Source of the DNA: Deltaproteobacteria bacterium
GTDB taxonomy: Bacteria; Myxococcota; Kuafuiibacteriia; Kuafuiibacteriales; Kuafuiibacteriaceae
Reading direction: 5' to 3'
Length of the DNA: 64,000 nt
NCBI GenBank assembly: GCA_016703535.1
Contig: JADJBV010000001.1
Span: 1,550,001 to 1,614,000 of the forward strand
Shown here: positions 7,412-16,133 of the stretch, in pieces
Numbering within the stretch: the first letter of the stretch is position 1
Layout of the letters: each line of letters opens with the position of its first letter
Notes under the pieces: generated by a model
Database searches by the model: none
Told to the model about the DNA's origin: nothing
What the model saw: only the letters and a program-made list of their open reading frames with translations
Made by a program: the position numbers and the translations under genes

Positions 7412-8877
7412 CGCTCCTCCTCGTTTGGCAGGGTGCGGACCCAACGTTGGCCGTCTTGCAAGCGAACTTGCAGTCGCTGCTCCGGCCCCAACTCGGAGGC
7501 CCGCCGCACCACGTGGCCCGCTTCATCGGTGACCAAGGCATAACCCCGGGCCAACACCGCCAGCGGGCTCCGGGCCTCGAGGCCCAAGGCCAACTTCTCG
7601 AGGTGATGTCGCCCCCGCACCAGCCGGGCCAAAAAACGCCGGTCTCGGGCGGCGATCGCCTGCTCCAAGCGCTCCCGAGACTCCCGCAGCCGGGGCGGCA
7701 AGGTGGCGTGGAGTTGCCCCTCCAGCCGCCGCAACGCCTCGGCCCGTCGCGCCAAAAGCCGATCGGGCCGCCGCCGCGCCAAGGTGGTCTCGGCCTGCCG
7801 AAGCCGGGCGCTCAAGGTGCGCAGGCGGGCCCGCAGCCGGCGTTCGGCTTGTTGCACCAAGGCGTCGAGGAGTTGGGCGTGGCGGGCCAAACGAGCCCGG
7901 GGATCGGGGAGCCGACGCTCCAACAACAACAAACGGCGGGCCCGGGCCTGGATCGCGCCCCGGGCGCCGCGGCTCAGCCGTTGCCGCAGCTCTTTGAGAC
8001 GCAACAGGGCCTGGTGCCTTTCGGCCACCGCTCGTTCGGCGGCGCCGGTGGGCGTCGAGGCTCGCTGATCCGCGACCAGGTCGGCGATGGTGGTGTCGCT
8101 TTCGTGGCCGATGCCGGTGATCACCGGGACTCGGCAGGCGACGATGGCCCGGGCCACCTCCTCTTCGTTGAAGGCCCAGAGGTCCTCCAAAGAGCCGCCG
8201 CCCCGGACCACCAAGATCACCTCCACCCGCCCCGAGGCGTCGAGGGCGGCGATGGCTCGAGCGACCTTTTGGGCCGCACCTTGGCCTTGCACCTCGGTCG
8301 GCGCCAACACCACCGCTTGCCCCGGGTGCCTGCGCCAAAGGGTCCGCAAGACATCTTGCAGCGCCGCGCCGCTCCTGGAGGTCACGATCCCGATCGCCTT
8401 CGGGAAAGGCAGGGGGCTGCGTTTGCCCGCCGGATCCGTGAGGCCTTCCTTGCGCAGCTTTTCAGCCAGATCCTTAAACGCCTGTTGGAGCGCCCCTTCC
8501 CCGACCGGCTCGACGTGGAGCACGTTCAGGGACAAATCGCCCCGATCGAAGACCGTAACTTTTGCCCGCACCAACACCGTCAGACCGTCTTTGAGCTGAA
8601 AGCGGAGCCGGGTCTGTTGGTCGCGCCAGAGCACGCAGCGGATCTGGGCCTGGGCCTCTTTGAGCGTAAAATAAAGGTGTCCGGAGCGCGGAATGGAGAC
8701 GTTGCTGACCTCACCGGTGACCAAAACGTGGCGAAATTCCCCTTCGAGCCGGCCCCGCAGCTCTCGCAGCAGGCCCTGCACCGTCAAAGGGTCCGGTGGT
8801 CCCGGGGGCTTGGGTGGCCCAGCGGGGCCCGTTGGCCCGCCCTTACCCTTGCCGAAGGTGAGCGGCAGTTGCCCCAC
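7408..8877 (-). CDS. xseA: Exodeoxyribonuclease VII large subunit
   Basis: The 489-residue protein has a Pro/Gly-rich leader (about 30 residues), the N-terminal OB-fold (HVLVTGEVSNV, SGHLYFTLK, IRCVLWR) and the XseA catalytic region with GIVTSRSGAALQD, VVRGGGSLEDLWAFNEE, ITGIGHESDTTIAD and ASTPTGAAE. A long Arg-rich coiled coil follows, and a short C-terminal domain ends near ARGYALVTDE. It forms the nuclease with XseB. GTG is the probable start. The gene is divergent from the DUF4124 gene with 46 bases between the two starts. Confidence 0.94.
   Translation of the reverse strand: MGQLPLTFGKGKGGPTGPAGPPKPPGPPDPLTVQGLLRELRGRLEGEFRHVLVTGEVSNVSIPRSGHLYFTLKEAQAQIRCVLWRDQQTRLRFQLKDGLTVLVRAKVTVFDRGDLSLNVLHVEPVGEGALQQAFKDLAEKLRKEGLTDPAGKRSPLPFPKAIGIVTSRSGAALQDVLRTLWRRHPGQAVVLAPTEVQGQGAAQKVARAIAALDASGRVEVILVVRGGGSLEDLWAFNEEEVARAIVACRVPVITGIGHESDTTIADLVADQRASTPTGAAERAVAERHQALLRLKELRQRLSRGARGAIQARARRLLLLERRLPDPRARLARHAQLLDALVQQAERRLRARLRTLSARLRQAETTLARRRPDRLLARRAEALRRLEGQLHATLPPRLRESRERLEQAIAARDRRFLARLVRGRHHLEKLALGLEARSPLAVLARGYALVTDEAGHVVRRASELGPEQRLQVRLQDGQRWVRTLPNEEER
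7458..7471. repeat. GCAAG-N4-CTTGC hairpin word, copy 1 (loop CGAA)
   Basis: A five-base inverted repeat with a CGAA loop, inside the 3' end of xseA. It is identical to the copy at 22998, although the two genes are unrelated. Confidence 0.6.
8346..8359. repeat. GCAAG-N4-CTTGC hairpin word, copy 2 (loop ACAT)
   Basis: The same five-base arms around a different loop, inside the catalytic part of xseA, 875 bases from copy 1. Confidence 0.5.
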
Positions 8878-8923
8878 CGGTTCACCTTACCCTCGTCGTG
8901 CCCCGCGTGCGATAGTCCAGGGC

Positions 8924-9550
8924 ATGAGAGCGCTCCTCGTGTTGTCCCTCGTCGTGGCGGCGTTTGGTGTGGCCACGCCCGCCTTCGCTCAGGTCTACAA
9001 GTGGAAGAAGCCCGACGGCACCATCGTCTACACCGACAACCTCTCTCAGCTGCCGCCGGAGCGGCGGGCCCACTACAACCAGCTTGAAGAAGAGGCCCAA
9101 AAGAAGCGGCGGGAGCTGGAGCAGGCGATCGGCAAAGAGGAGCTGGAGCGCCGGGAGGCCGAAACCCAACGGACCAACTTGGCCAAGGCTCAGCTCGAGG
9201 AGGCCGAGCGGCAGCGCCGTCTGGCGGCCCTCGACGAGACCCTGGCGATCATCCGGCACCGGGTGAAGCTCCGGGAGGAGAACAAGAGCGCCTGGAGAGA
9301 GCGGATGGCCCAAGCGATCAAGAAGCGGGACGAGCTCTACCAGGCCTTCCTTGCGGCCCAAGAGAAGTACAACGGCCTGGCCACCCGGGCGAACTTCACC
9401 CTCTTGCCCGGCCAAGCCGACGAGATGGAACAGGCCAAAAAAGACACCGAACGGCTGGAAGTGGAGCTGGATCAAGTGATCCAAGAGATCCAGTTCACCA
9501 TCCCCGAAGAGGCCAGAAAGGCCGGGATCCCGCCGGGCTGGCTGCGCTGA
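8924..9550 (+). CDS. Exported DUF4124-type coiled-coil protein
   Basis: The 208-residue protein begins with a standard signal peptide (hydrophobic core LLVLSLVVAAFGVA, then TPAFAQ) and a DUF4124-like segment, VYKWKKPDGTIVYTDNL. Nearly everything after residue 50 is a charged, Glu/Lys/Arg-rich coiled coil, apart from a short break near NGLATRANFTLLPG. Proteins of this type are exported and usually uncharacterised. The gene stands alone, divergent from xseA and about 100 bases before gyrA. Confidence 0.75.
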   Translation: MRALLVLSLVVAAFGVATPAFAQVYKWKKPDGTIVYTDNLSQLPPERRAHYNQLEEEAQKKRRELEQAIGKEELERREAETQRTNLAKAQLEEAERQRRLAALDETLAIIRHRVKLREENKSAWRERMAQAIKKRDELYQAFLAAQEKYNGLATRANFTLLPGQADEMEQAKKDTERLEVELDQVIQEIQFTIPEEARKAGIPPGWLR

Positions 9551-9652
9551 GAGTCTGACTTCTAAGTTCTCGAAAAATCGGGCGTTTCGGCGGCGTTGAG
9601 CGGCCATTTCCTGCTTTACGTCGGGGCCGCCAAACGCTAGGAAGTCCCACCG

Positions 9653-12346
9653 ATGGCGACTGAAGACGAGACCCCGGGCCCCGCCGTTCCTCCTGGCGGC
9701 AACGGCCCCGGCGGCGGCGGCCCTGGCGGCGGATCCGGAGACGACAACGCGGGTGAGTTGGTGCCGGTGCAGCTCGAAGACGAGATGCGCACCTCGTACC
9801 TCGATTACGCGATGAGCGTGATCATCGGGCGGGCGCTCCCTGACATCCGAGACGGCCTCAAGCCGGTGCATCGCCGGGTCTTGTTCGCCATGAACGAGGC
9901 CTCCAACTTCTACAACCGCGCCTACAAGAAGTCGGCCCGCGTGGTCGGCGACGTCATCGGCAAGTACCACCCCCACGGTGACTCGGCCGTCTACGACACC
10001 TTGGTCCGCATGGCGCAGCCGTTCTCGATGCGGGAGCTGTTGGTCGACGGCCAAGGCAACTTCGGTTCGGTCGACGGCGATCCGCCGGCCGCCATGCGGT
10101 ACACCGAGGTTCGGCTCACCAAACTTTCGGGCGAGCTCCTGGCCGATCTCGACAAAGACACCGTCGACTTTCAGCCCAACTACGACGAGTCGGAGCAAGA
10201 GCCGGTCGTGTTGCCGACCCGCTTCCCCAACCTGCTGGTCAACGGCGGGCAGGGCATCGCGGTGGGTATGGCCACCAGCATCCCGCCCCACAACCTGCGG
10301 GAGGTGATCGACGCCTGCATCGCCACCATCCGCAACCCCAACATCGATCTGGAAGAGCTGCTCCGGATCATGCCGGGGCCCGACTTCCCGACCGGCGGCG
10401 TGATCATGGGCCGAGACGGGATCCGGCGGGCCTACGAGACCGGCCGCGGCGCGGTGAAGGTCCGGGGTGTCGCCGAGATCGAGGAGCGGAAGAAGAGCGG
10501 CTACCAGATCGTCATCACCGAACTCCCGTACCAGGTGAACAAGGCGAAGCTCATCGAGCGCATCGCCGAGTTGGTCGGTGAAAAGAAGATCGAGGGCATC
10601 AGCGACGTCAGGGACGAGTCGGATCGCAGCGGCATGCGGGTGGTGGTTGAGCTGCGGCGCGACGCGGTCCCCCAGGTGACGCTGAACCAGCTCTACAGCC
10701 AGACCGCCCTCGAGTCCTCCTTCGGCTTCAACATGTTGGCCATCGCCCACGGCCAACCCAAGATGTGTGGCCTCGGCGACTTCTTCGCCGCCTTCATCGA
10801 ACACCGCCGGGAAGTGGTCACCCGGCGCACCGCGTTTTTGTTGGCCGACGCCGAGCGGAAGTTCCATCTGGTGGTGGGCCTCCTGATCGCCCTCGACAAC
10901 ATCGATCGGGTCATCGAGATCATCCGGGGCAGCAAAGATCCCGAAGAGGCCAAGATCCGCTTGGTCGCCGAGAAGTTCCCGCAGCTCGGCAACCTGGGCA
11001 AGTTGGTCAACGCTGAAGACGAGCAGATCGAGGCGGCGCTGAAGGGGGGCTGGGTCCAGCTCACCGAACGCCAAGCCCAAGCGATCTTGGAGCTGCGCCT
11101 GCAGCGCCTCACCGGCCTCGAGGCCGACAAGTTGCGGGCCGAAGCCGGCGAGCTCAAGGACGCCATGGCTTGGTATCGCAAGATCCTGGGCGACGATCCG
11201 ACCTTGATGGACGTCATCGTCAAGGAGCTGGAGGAGGTCCGGGACACCTACGCCAACGCTCGGCGCACCAAGATCGCGGGCGAGGCCGGCGTCTACACCG
11301 ACGAAGACCTGATCGCCGAAGAGGACATGGTGGTGACGCATACCCACACCGGGTACATCAAGCGCACCCCCACCACCGAATATCGGGCTCAAAAGCGGGG
11401 CGGGCGGGGCGTCACCGGCGCCGACACCAAAGAAGAGGACTTCGTCGAGCAGCTCTTCACGGCCTCAACCCACGACTTCCTCTTGGTCTTCACCAACGTG
11501 GGCAAGGTCTACTGGGTCAAGGTCCACGAGTTGCCGTTGGGCGGGCGCACCGCCCGGGGCAAGCCGCTGCTCAACATGATCCAGATGGGCGAAGGCGAAA
11601 AGGTCTCGGCCATCTTGCCGGTGCGAGAGTTCACCGCCGATCACTTCGCGATCACCGTGAGTAAACAGGGCACGGTCAAGAAGACCGCCCTCTCCGAATA
11701 CAGCCGGCCTCGGGCCAACGGCATCATCGGCGCCGGCATCGCGCCCGGCGACGAGATCATCGCCGCCACGGTGGCCAGCGACGAACACGACGTCTTGCTC
11801 GGCACCCACGACGGCATGGCGATCCGCTTCAAGGCCAGCGACGTCCGGGCCATGGGCCGGCCATCGGTCGGCGTAAGAGGCATCCGACTTTCGGCCGGCG
11901 ACGAGGTGGTCGGGATGGCGGTCCTCGATCCGGGCGCGGCGATCTTGACCGTGACCGAACGGGGCTACGGCAAGCGCACTCGGACCGAGGAATATCGGAT
12001 CCAGCAGCGGGGCGGCAAAGGCATCATCCTGATCCGGGTCAACGAGAAGAACGGCAAGGTGATCGGCGTGCGCCAGGTGGTCGACGAGACCCACGTCATG
12101 GTGATCACCTCCCGGGGTGTGGTGATCCGGATGTTGTCCGGCGACATCTCGATGCTCGGCCGCAACACCCAGGGCGTACGTTTGGTGCGCCTCGATGACG
12201 AAGATCGGGTCCAGGCGGTGTGCAACCTGGAGGAGGCCGACGGTGAAGAGACGGCCCGTCCGGTGGAGACGGCCGCCGACGTCGAGCCGGTGGAGCCTGA
12301 ACCCGAACCCGAGGTCGAAGCCGAAGAGGAGCCGGCCGGCGATTGA
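9653..12346 (+). CDS. gyrA: DNA gyrase subunit A
   Basis: The 897-residue protein is full-length GyrA. The catalytic tyrosine lies in AAMRYTEVRL. The quinolone-resistance region reads KYHPHGDSAVYD, keeping the Ser and Asp equivalent to E. coli 83 and 87. The C-terminal wrapping domain has the GyrA-box QKRGGRG and a second, related QQRGGKG further on, which favours gyrase over topoisomerase IV. The N-terminus has an extra Gly-rich segment (about residues 12-30) before the conserved start LVPVQLEDEM. The C-terminal 25 residues are strongly acidic. gyrB is not in the window. The next gene starts inside its stop codon. Confidence 0.96.
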   Translation: MATEDETPGPAVPPGGNGPGGGGPGGGSGDDNAGELVPVQLEDEMRTSYLDYAMSVIIGRALPDIRDGLKPVHRRVLFAMNEASNFYNRAYKKSARVVGDVIGKYHPHGDSAVYDTLVRMAQPFSMRELLVDGQGNFGSVDGDPPAAMRYTEVRLTKLSGELLADLDKDTVDFQPNYDESEQEPVVLPTRFPNLLVNGGQGIAVGMATSIPPHNLREVIDACIATIRNPNIDLEELLRIMPGPDFPTGGVIMGRDGIRRAYETGRGAVKVRGVAEIEERKKSGYQIVITELPYQVNKAKLIERIAELVGEKKIEGISDVRDESDRSGMRVVVELRRDAVPQVTLNQLYSQTALESSFGFNMLAIAHGQPKMCGLGDFFAAFIEHRREVVTRRTAFLLADAERKFHLVVGLLIALDNIDRVIEIIRGSKDPEEAKIRLVAEKFPQLGNLGKLVNAEDEQIEAALKGGWVQLTERQAQAILELRLQRLTGLEADKLRAEAGELKDAMAWYRKILGDDPTLMDVIVKELEEVRDTYANARRTKIAGEAGVYTDEDLIAEEDMVVTHTHTGYIKRTPTTEYRAQKRGGRGVTGADTKEEDFVEQLFTASTHDFLLVFTNVGKVYWVKVHELPLGGRTARGKPLLNMIQMGEGEKVSAILPVREFTADHFAITVSKQGTVKKTALSEYSRPRANGIIGAGIAPGDEIIAATVASDEHDVLLGTHDGMAIRFKASDVRAMGRPSVGVRGIRLSAGDEVVGMAVLDPGAAILTVTERGYGKRTRTEEYRIQQRGGKGIILIRVNEKNGKVIGVRQVVDETHVMVITSRGVVIRMLSGDISMLGRNTQGVRLVRLDDEDRVQAVCNLEEADGEETARPVETAADVEPVEPEPEPEVEAEEEPAGD

Positions 12347-13131
12347 GCGATCCCGAAAAAGGGGGCAGCCAATACCTGGTCCTCGAGATCCCGGACGAGG
12401 AGCTGCTCTTCGCCATCGCCGAAGACGGGCGGCTCGACGATCGAGCCTTGGATGCCTTGGAGTCCGAGATCCGAGATCCGGGCTGTGACTCGGGGTGGGC
12501 GGCGGCGGTCGCCTTGACCATCGGGCGCAGCGGGCGGGGCAGTTCGGTCGGGGTACTTTCGGCCCTGCGGCAACGGCTGGCCACCTCGGGCCACGAGACC
12601 GAAGCCCTCGCGGTGGCCTTGGCGATCGAGTTGTTGCGGCCGCGGCCGGGCCCCCAGGTGGAGCGGGCCGACTCGGGCTATCGCTTCGTGGACGCCAACA
12701 GCGGGCAGGAGGTGTTCGTGGAAGATCCGATCGCCGCCCATTGGCACAGGCAAGGCCGCTGGGGACCGCCGATCCGCCCCGACCACCAACGTTCGCCCCT
12801 GGTGCTCAAGCCCCACACCGATCTGGAGGCGGCCTTGGCCTTCGCTCGGGACGGCGGGATCGTGTTGCTCACGTTTCGGCCCGACTGGTTGGGGCGCCCG
12901 GCCGCGCCGCTCCGGATCACCAAAGCCGGCCTCGCCCGAGATCCCCAACTTTCGGCGCTGACCCGCTTCTCCCGGGTGCGTTCGGTGGGGGTCGTGGAGC
13001 GCCGGGGCCGATCACTTTTGGCCTACGAACCTCGGGGTGAAGCGCTGGTGGTGCTCCCGGAGGCCGAGGTCTGGACCGCAACCCAGCTGGCGGACCTCCT
13101 GGGCCGTCTCCTCAACGACGCCAGGTCGTGA
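12343..13131 (+). CDS. Hypothetical protein translationally coupled to gyrA
   Basis: The 262-residue protein starts with TTG in the TTGA overlapping the gyrA stop, so its translation probably depends on gyrA. It has no signal peptide or membrane segment. The N-terminal 90 residues are helical and acidic. The second half, from about residue 150, alternates short strands and helices (DGGIVLLTFRPDWLG, GRSLLAYEPRGEALVVLPE). I do not recognise the family. A gyrase-related function is not implied by position alone. Confidence 0.65.
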   Translation: MSDPEKGGSQYLVLEIPDEELLFAIAEDGRLDDRALDALESEIRDPGCDSGWAAAVALTIGRSGRGSSVGVLSALRQRLATSGHETEALAVALAIELLRPRPGPQVERADSGYRFVDANSGQEVFVEDPIAAHWHRQGRWGPPIRPDHQRSPLVLKPHTDLEAALAFARDGGIVLLTFRPDWLGRPAAPLRITKAGLARDPQLSALTRFSRVRSVGVVERRGRSLLAYEPRGEALVVLPEAEVWTATQLADLLGRLLNDARS

Positions 13132-13144
13132 TAACCAGGTCCCG

Positions 13145-13696
13145 GTGCGTGCGCTCAGCCTGTTGCTGCTTGGACCTCTGACCCTGGCCTGCGCCGAGGG
13201 TGGGGGCGGCGCCAGTGACGCCGCCGTGGTCGATTACGCCACCATCAACGTCGAGACCGACAGCAAGGCCCTGATCTACAACCTGATCGGACGTTGGTTT
13301 CCGGAGGCCGAGATCAAGCGGCTCGACGACGACACCATGACCCCGGAGAGCTGGTGCGCCCGGGAGCCCACCCACCTCTTGGTGGAGTTGGATCAGGTTT
13401 CGGTCCAGTGTGACCAAGGCCTGCCCCAAGAAGCGGCGATCGCTCGAGTGGAGCGCAGCGGCGGCGGGATCCACTTGGTGTTGCGGGCCAAAGAGGACGC
13501 CCAGCTGAAGTCGTTGATCTTCACCAAGGCGGTCGGGACCCAGGTCCAGGTCGCGGGCAGTCCCTGCGACGACAGCCAACCTCAGGCCTACGCCCGTTTT
13601 CACCGCTTCGAGACCCTGGAGCGGCAGATCCTGAGCGGCAAACGCTGCGCCCAGATCAACCACCAGGCCATCGTTTTGCCGGGCACCGACGAGTGA
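13145..13696 (+). CDS. Putative lipoprotein
   Basis: From a GTG start the 183-residue product has a short positive N-terminus, a Leu-rich core (ALSLLLLGPLTLAC) and a lipobox cysteine at about residue 17, followed by a Gly-rich tether. The mature part holds several cysteines (SWCAREP, VQCDQG, GSPCDD, KRCAQ) that could pair in the periplasm. The start was placed at the signal peptide because the longer frame overlaps the previous gene. No family is recognised. A hairpin terminator lies about 40 bases after the stop. Confidence 0.65.
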   Translation: MRALSLLLLGPLTLACAEGGGGASDAAVVDYATINVETDSKALIYNLIGRWFPEAEIKRLDDDTMTPESWCAREPTHLLVELDQVSVQCDQGLPQEAAIARVERSGGGIHLVLRAKEDAQLKSLIFTKAVGTQVQVAGSPCDDSQPQAYARFHRFETLERQILSGKRCAQINHQAIVLPGTDE

Positions 13697-13735
13697 CTGG
13701 AAGCCAATCTCGGTCAATCGTCCGAACTTGGGGCT

Positions 13736-13767
13736 AGGGGGCTTGCCTATTGGGAGGCGCCCCCTTT
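13736..13767 (+). terminator. Rho-independent-type terminator after the gyrA operon
   Basis: AGGGGGC (13736-13742) pairs with GCCCCCT (13759-13765). Inside, GCCT pairs with AGGC around a six-base loop, with two unpaired T's on one side, giving an 11-base-pair stem. Only a short TTT follows, so termination may be partial. It separates the gyrA run from the GMC oxidoreductase gene. Confidence 0.6.
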
Positions 13768-13808
13768 AGCTTCGTTCAGAACCCGGAAGCCCGGGATCGG
13801 AGCGGAAA

Positions 13809-16127
13809 ATGGCCCTCATCGACCCCACTCAACGCCGCTTCACCCGATCAACCCTGTCCGCCGAGGCTGACCTGAGTTCAACTCCGGTCAAGGGCCCCGG
13901 GAACCTTCCCCCGACGAGCTACAACTTTGGCGTCCAGGCCGGGCCCTCGACCCTCGCCTCGGGCCTGACCCAGGGGGCTTCGGCGGTCCCCAAGGTGCGA
14001 CCCGCCGAGATGTTGGCGTCCCCCTACGACCTGGTGATCGTCGGCGGGGGCGACGCCGGGTGCACCGCCGCCACCAAAGCGGCCCAGGCCGGCCTGCGGG
14101 TTTTGGTGCTGGAGGCGGGCCAAAACGTGAACCCGTTGGTCTCCCAAGTCCCGGTGATGCACGTGGCCGCCTCGGAGGACCCCGGCCTGGCGCCCCGGGA
14201 GCTCTTCGTCAGGCACAACGCCGAGTTGGCCCGGGACCTCCGGGATCCCGCGACCGCGGCCCACTTCGTCGACGCGGTCTTGGCGGCCGACCCGACCCAA
14301 CACGCGGCCTATGTCGAAGTGGTGATGGGGATCTTGAGGCAAGCGCCGACTTTGGTCCCCGGGCTCAAGGAGGTGTTGGCCCGGCGCGGTGGGCCCGTCG
14401 CCGCCGAGGGGCGACCGTTGGCCGAGCAGATCGCCGCCGATCCGGGGGCCAACGCCACCCTGATTCGCAAGCTGTCAGAGCAGCCGGATCCGGCGCAACT
14501 GGTGGCGTTGTTGCCCGATCACCTCGCCCGGGAGGTTGGTCATCGCAAGAAGATGGTGGCCCGGGTCTTGGGCGGCGGGACCATGCTCAACGCGATGATC
14601 ACTGTCCCCGGCGATGACGACGACTACCGGGCCAAACAGAAGTTGTTCGGCGATGACTGGGCGCCGGCCAAGATGCGGGCCCGCTTCGACGAGTTGGTCC
14701 AGAAGACCCCGGCCGTCTACCAATACCTCCACAAGGCCTGCCGCGCCTTGGGCATCACCACCTTGGAGCGGCTGATCCCTGGGCACGGTGGCTTGGTGGA
14801 GATCTCCCACGCCAACCCGTTTTTGGCCTTGGCCGATCCGACCCTACGTCGGGTCGTCTTTTCCCAGGTGAAGAACGCCTTTCGGGAGTTGGGCGACAAC
14901 GCCGGCGAGAAGTTGCGCCGGGCCATCGCCTTGGGCGACGCCGCCGATCCCAAAGTGCAGAACACGCCCGGCATCGCTCGTTTGCCTCAGGCCGTAAGTT
15001 GGGACGGGGTCCGCAGCACACCCCGGGCCGCGCTGCTCGAGGCCCAGGCCAAGTTCCCAGGGAAGATCACCATCCGCACTGGGGTCGAGGCCAAAGAGCT
15101 GCTGATCAACGACGACGCGCAGTGCACCGGGGTCCGGATCAAAAACGAACGGGGTGAGGTGGAGGAGGTCCACGCTCGTCGCGAGGTGATGAACGCGGTC
15201 GGGGCCATCGGCAGCGCCCAACTTCTGCTCAACTCGGGCCTGGGGCCGGCCGAAGATCTCAAGGCCCTGGGCATACCGGTGAAAAAAGATCTCAACGTCG
15301 GCCGCAACTTGGGCGGCCGCCGAGAGATCACGGTGGTGTTTCAGCTCAAAGAGCCGATCCGGGCCCTCAAGGACGTCCAACTCAAGACCGACGACAGCGA
15401 TCCCCACTTCAGGGAGTGGTTGACCAAGGGCACAGGCCTCTACGCCAACAACGGGGTGTTGATCGCCGAGCAGGTCCGCACCATGGCCGGCAAGAAGGAC
15501 CCGGACTGCGTCAACTTCATCCTCCCGGGCGGTGACTTCCGTCGCTACGAGTCGGGCTACTCCCGGAACGTCTTCAATCCGCAGCGCCTTTCGGTGGCGA
15601 TCTTGATGGAGAACAAGGGCGAGTCGGTCGGTGAGGTGAAGCTGAACCCCAAAGATCGCTTCGGGGCCCCGCTGGTGAACCACAACTTCGACAAGGAAAA
15701 GGACGAAGGCGCCAACATCGAGGCCATGGCCCAGCAGGTGGAGCGGGTCCGGGCTCAGGCCCAACGTTGGGGGGTGGTGGCCGAGGAGGTTTGGCCCGGG
15801 GCCCAGGTGACGGGCGCGGCCTTGCGGCAGTTCATCCGGGAGTGCCAGTGGGATCATCACCCCTGCAACACCACACCCCAAGGCTCGGCTTCGGATCCGG
15901 GCGCGGTGGTGGGCGGGGCCTACGAGGTCCACGGCATCCAGTACCTCCGCCAGATCGACGCTTCGGTGCAGGACAAGACGGGGCTCTTCATGTGGGCGCC
16001 GACCGCGGTGGGCGCGATCCACGCGGTGGAGTACGCGGTGCGGGACGCTCAGGCCGAGGACCAACGGCAACCGGGCAACGCGCTGGTCAACCTCCAGGCC
16101 GAAGAGGCGAAGAGGCGGCGCCGCTGA
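13809..16127 (+). CDS. GMC-family FAD-dependent oxidoreductase, enlarged
   Basis: The 772-residue protein has the FAD-binding Rossmann motif VIVGGGDAGCTAATKAA only after about 70 extra N-terminal residues. The GMC signature-like segment VLGGGTMLNAMITVPG is displaced to about residue 255 by a roughly 140-residue helical insertion. The C-terminal region retains VHGIQYLRQIDASV and WAPTAVGAIHAVEYAV. Where family members usually have HxxGTxxMG this one reads HHPCNTTPQGS. GMC enzymes oxidise alcohols or sugars using FAD. The start has a good Shine-Dalgarno sequence (GGAGCGG). Substrate unknown. The gene ends six bases from the convergent histidine kinase gene. Confidence 0.82.
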   Translation: MALIDPTQRRFTRSTLSAEADLSSTPVKGPGNLPPTSYNFGVQAGPSTLASGLTQGASAVPKVRPAEMLASPYDLVIVGGGDAGCTAATKAAQAGLRVLVLEAGQNVNPLVSQVPVMHVAASEDPGLAPRELFVRHNAELARDLRDPATAAHFVDAVLAADPTQHAAYVEVVMGILRQAPTLVPGLKEVLARRGGPVAAEGRPLAEQIAADPGANATLIRKLSEQPDPAQLVALLPDHLAREVGHRKKMVARVLGGGTMLNAMITVPGDDDDYRAKQKLFGDDWAPAKMRARFDELVQKTPAVYQYLHKACRALGITTLERLIPGHGGLVEISHANPFLALADPTLRRVVFSQVKNAFRELGDNAGEKLRRAIALGDAADPKVQNTPGIARLPQAVSWDGVRSTPRAALLEAQAKFPGKITIRTGVEAKELLINDDAQCTGVRIKNERGEVEEVHARREVMNAVGAIGSAQLLLNSGLGPAEDLKALGIPVKKDLNVGRNLGGRREITVVFQLKEPIRALKDVQLKTDDSDPHFREWLTKGTGLYANNGVLIAEQVRTMAGKKDPDCVNFILPGGDFRRYESGYSRNVFNPQRLSVAILMENKGESVGEVKLNPKDRFGAPLVNHNFDKEKDEGANIEAMAQQVERVRAQAQRWGVVAEEVWPGAQVTGAALRQFIRECQWDHHPCNTTPQGSASDPGAVVGGAYEVHGIQYLRQIDASVQDKTGLFMWAPTAVGAIHAVEYAVRDAQAEDQRQPGNALVNLQAEEAKRRRR

Positions 16128-16133
16128 GAGGCT

